Position numbers and translations under genes: made by a program. The notes under the pieces are model-generated. The model made no database searches, was not told the origin of the DNA, and saw nothing but the letters and a program-made list of their open reading frames with translations. Shown one piece after another: positions 62,979 through 64,000 of a DNA stretch of 64,000 nt. Source of the DNA: Chitinophaga pinensis (lineage in GTDB: Bacteria > Bacteroidota > Bacteroidia > UBA4408); the NCBI GenBank assembly GCA_945861665.1, contig CAMAVS010000001.1, positions 210,403 through 274,402 on the forward strand. Direction: 5' to 3'. Position 1 is the stretch's first letter; each line of letters starts with the position of its first letter.

Positions 62979-64000
62979 CTATATGTTTCTATTAATATCA
63001 AATTTCTCTAAATAATCTGCCACTCTTCTTACAAAACTTCCTCCCAACGAACCGTCAACTACACGATGGTCGTATGACAACGACAGGAACATCATATGAC
63101 GAATACCGATGGTATCGCCTAATTCAGTTTCAATCACTACCGGTTTTTTCTTAATGATTCCGACTGCCAAAATAGCCACCTGTGGTTGATTGATAATGGG
63201 TGTACCCATTACATTTCCAAATCCACCCACATTTGTTAAGGTAAAAGTTCCCCCTTGAATTTCATCGGGCTGCAATTTATTAATGCGTGCACGGTTGGCT
63301 AATTCATTTACCGATTTGGTTAAGCCTAACAAGTTTTTTTGGTCGGCATTACGAATTACAGGCACTATTAAATTACCTGAGGGCAATGCTGTTGCCATTC
63401 CAATGTTTATATTTTTGCGAATAATAATATTACTTCCATCTACCGAAACATTCACCATTGGAAAATCTTTTATGGCTCTTGCAACTGCCTCAATAAAGAT
63501 TGGAGTGTAGGTAATCTTTTCATTCTCACGTTTTTCAAATGAGTCTTTAATCTTATTTCGCCACAGTACCATATTGGTCACATCTGCTTCAACAAAAGAA
63601 GTAACGTGAGGAGAAGTGTGTTTGCTCATCACCATATGATCGGCAATAAGTTTGCGCATTCTGTCCATTTCTATTATCTCATCTCCTGCACCTACCGAAA
63701 CTGCAGGCTTGGATGGTATAGTAATTTGTGGAGCAATTGTTTGCTTTGTTTGTGTTGTTACAACAGTTGCTTGTTTACCTCTGTTCGGTATATAACCTAA
63801 TATATCAGCTTTGGTTACTCTTCCCTCTTTTCCAGTACCTGAAATCGACTCTAATTCATTGAGCGATATTCCCTCTTGCTTGGCAATATTTTTTACCAAA
63901 GGAGAATAAAATTTATTGGAATTTGTATAATCGTTTTTTGTTTCAGTTACTGAAACAGGAATGGGTACATTAACGGCTTCTACAACAGGCTTACTTTCAA
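62979..64000 (-). CDS. Dihydrolipoamide acyltransferase (E2) of a 2-oxo acid dehydrogenase, partial
   Basis: The frame is open to the right edge, so the N-terminal lipoyl domain is outside the window. What is seen is a subunit-binding domain (YSPLVKNIAKQEGISLNELE, then GTGKEGRVTKADILGYI) and a complete catalytic domain with DRMRKLIADHMVMSKHTSPH, TLTNVGGFGNVMGTPIINQP, and the active-site SYDHRVVDG close to the end. It transfers acyl groups from lipoamide to CoA. Pyruvate, 2-oxoglutarate or branched-chain specificity cannot be told; the SYDHRVVDGSLGGSF end is compatible with a branched-chain or pyruvate type. Confidence 0.93.
   Translation of the reverse strand, partial: ESKPVVEAVNVPIPVSVTETKNDYTNSNKFYSPLVKNIAKQEGISLNELESISGTGKEGRVTKADILGYIPNRGKQATVVTTQTKQTIAPQITIPSKPAVSVGAGDEIIEMDRMRKLIADHMVMSKHTSPHVTSFVEADVTNMVLWRNKIKDSFEKRENEKITYTPIFIEAVARAIKDFPMVNVSVDGSNIIIRKNINIGMATALPSGNLIVPVIRNADQKNLLGLTKSVNELANRARINKLQPDEIQGGTFTLTNVGGFGNVMGTPIINQPQVAILAVGIIKKKPVVIETELGDTIGIRHMMFLSLSYDHRVVDGSLGGSFVRRVADYLEKFDINRNI

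Overview
This window comes from a low-GC chromosome of a member of the phylum Bacteroidota. The evidence is consistent across the window. There are type IX secretion (T9SS) C-terminal sorting domains of both type A and type B, a PorP/SprF-like and a PorV/PorQ-like outer membrane protein, a TonB receptor with a carboxypeptidase-like N-terminal domain, Bacteroidota-type promoters (TTTG, 18-22 nt, TAnnTTTG) in front of many genes, almost no Shine-Dalgarno sequences, a 316-residue NusB with a long N-terminal extension, and an MqnA gene for the futalosine route to menaquinone. The genus cannot be named from this sequence. No tRNA, rRNA, CRISPR array, insertion sequence, integrase or phage gene was seen. 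Coding density is high and no gene-free stretch exceeds 300 bases. The three longest gaps (about 19087-19331, 26821-27081 and 39008-39291) are AT-rich and hold only what is listed below.

Layout. Positions 1-5800 hold the end of a secreted type B T9SS protein, an FkbM methyltransferase divergent from efp, a YhcH-like protein, and a reverse-strand operon (TPR protein, phosphosulfolactate synthase ComA, rhodanese, DedA). Positions 5900-12400 are a secretion block: a PKD-domain protein with a type B sorting domain, a PorP/SprF partner, and a 1212-residue protein built on 13 copies of an exactly 150-bp repeat with a type A sorting domain. Positions 12400-30000 are mostly housekeeping and metabolism (rarA, rlmD, rocD, an MBL hydrolase, a PaaE-like reductase, glutamate dehydrogenase, purK, mqnA, a TonB receptor, dnaX), with a decayed AhpD-like gene and a secreted cyclophilin that carries its own T9SS tail.

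Positions 30100-39000 hold a frameshifted cupin gene, an exported CAP/OmpA-like protein, and the tight prmA - giant exported protein - plsY operon. Positions 39300-42400 hold a PorV/PorQ-like protein and the nusB-DUF1573-yajC cluster. Positions 42400-51400 are a surface polysaccharide locus with flippase, polymerase/ligase-like proteins, three glycosyltransferases and a methyltransferase; six of these genes overlap end to end. Positions 51400-53800 carry the coiled-coil protein, zapA and rny, with a structured RNA candidate between zapA and rny. The right end holds an M23 peptidase with a TIGR02757 gene, then a long reverse-strand run (SCO, DUF4139, APC permease, helix-hairpin-helix protein, apt, acyl-CoA dehydrogenase) downstream of a 2-oxo acid dehydrogenase E2 gene cut by the right edge.

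Nothing in the window is a clear new defence or mobile system. The best candidates for undescribed biology are the 1499-residue exported protein between prmA and plsY, the degenerate CAP/OmpA-like protein, the zapA-rny RNA, the T9SS-tagged cyclophilin, the 150-bp repeat protein, promoters that seem to leave almost no 5' leader, and an EF-P with asparagine where the modified lysine normally sits.
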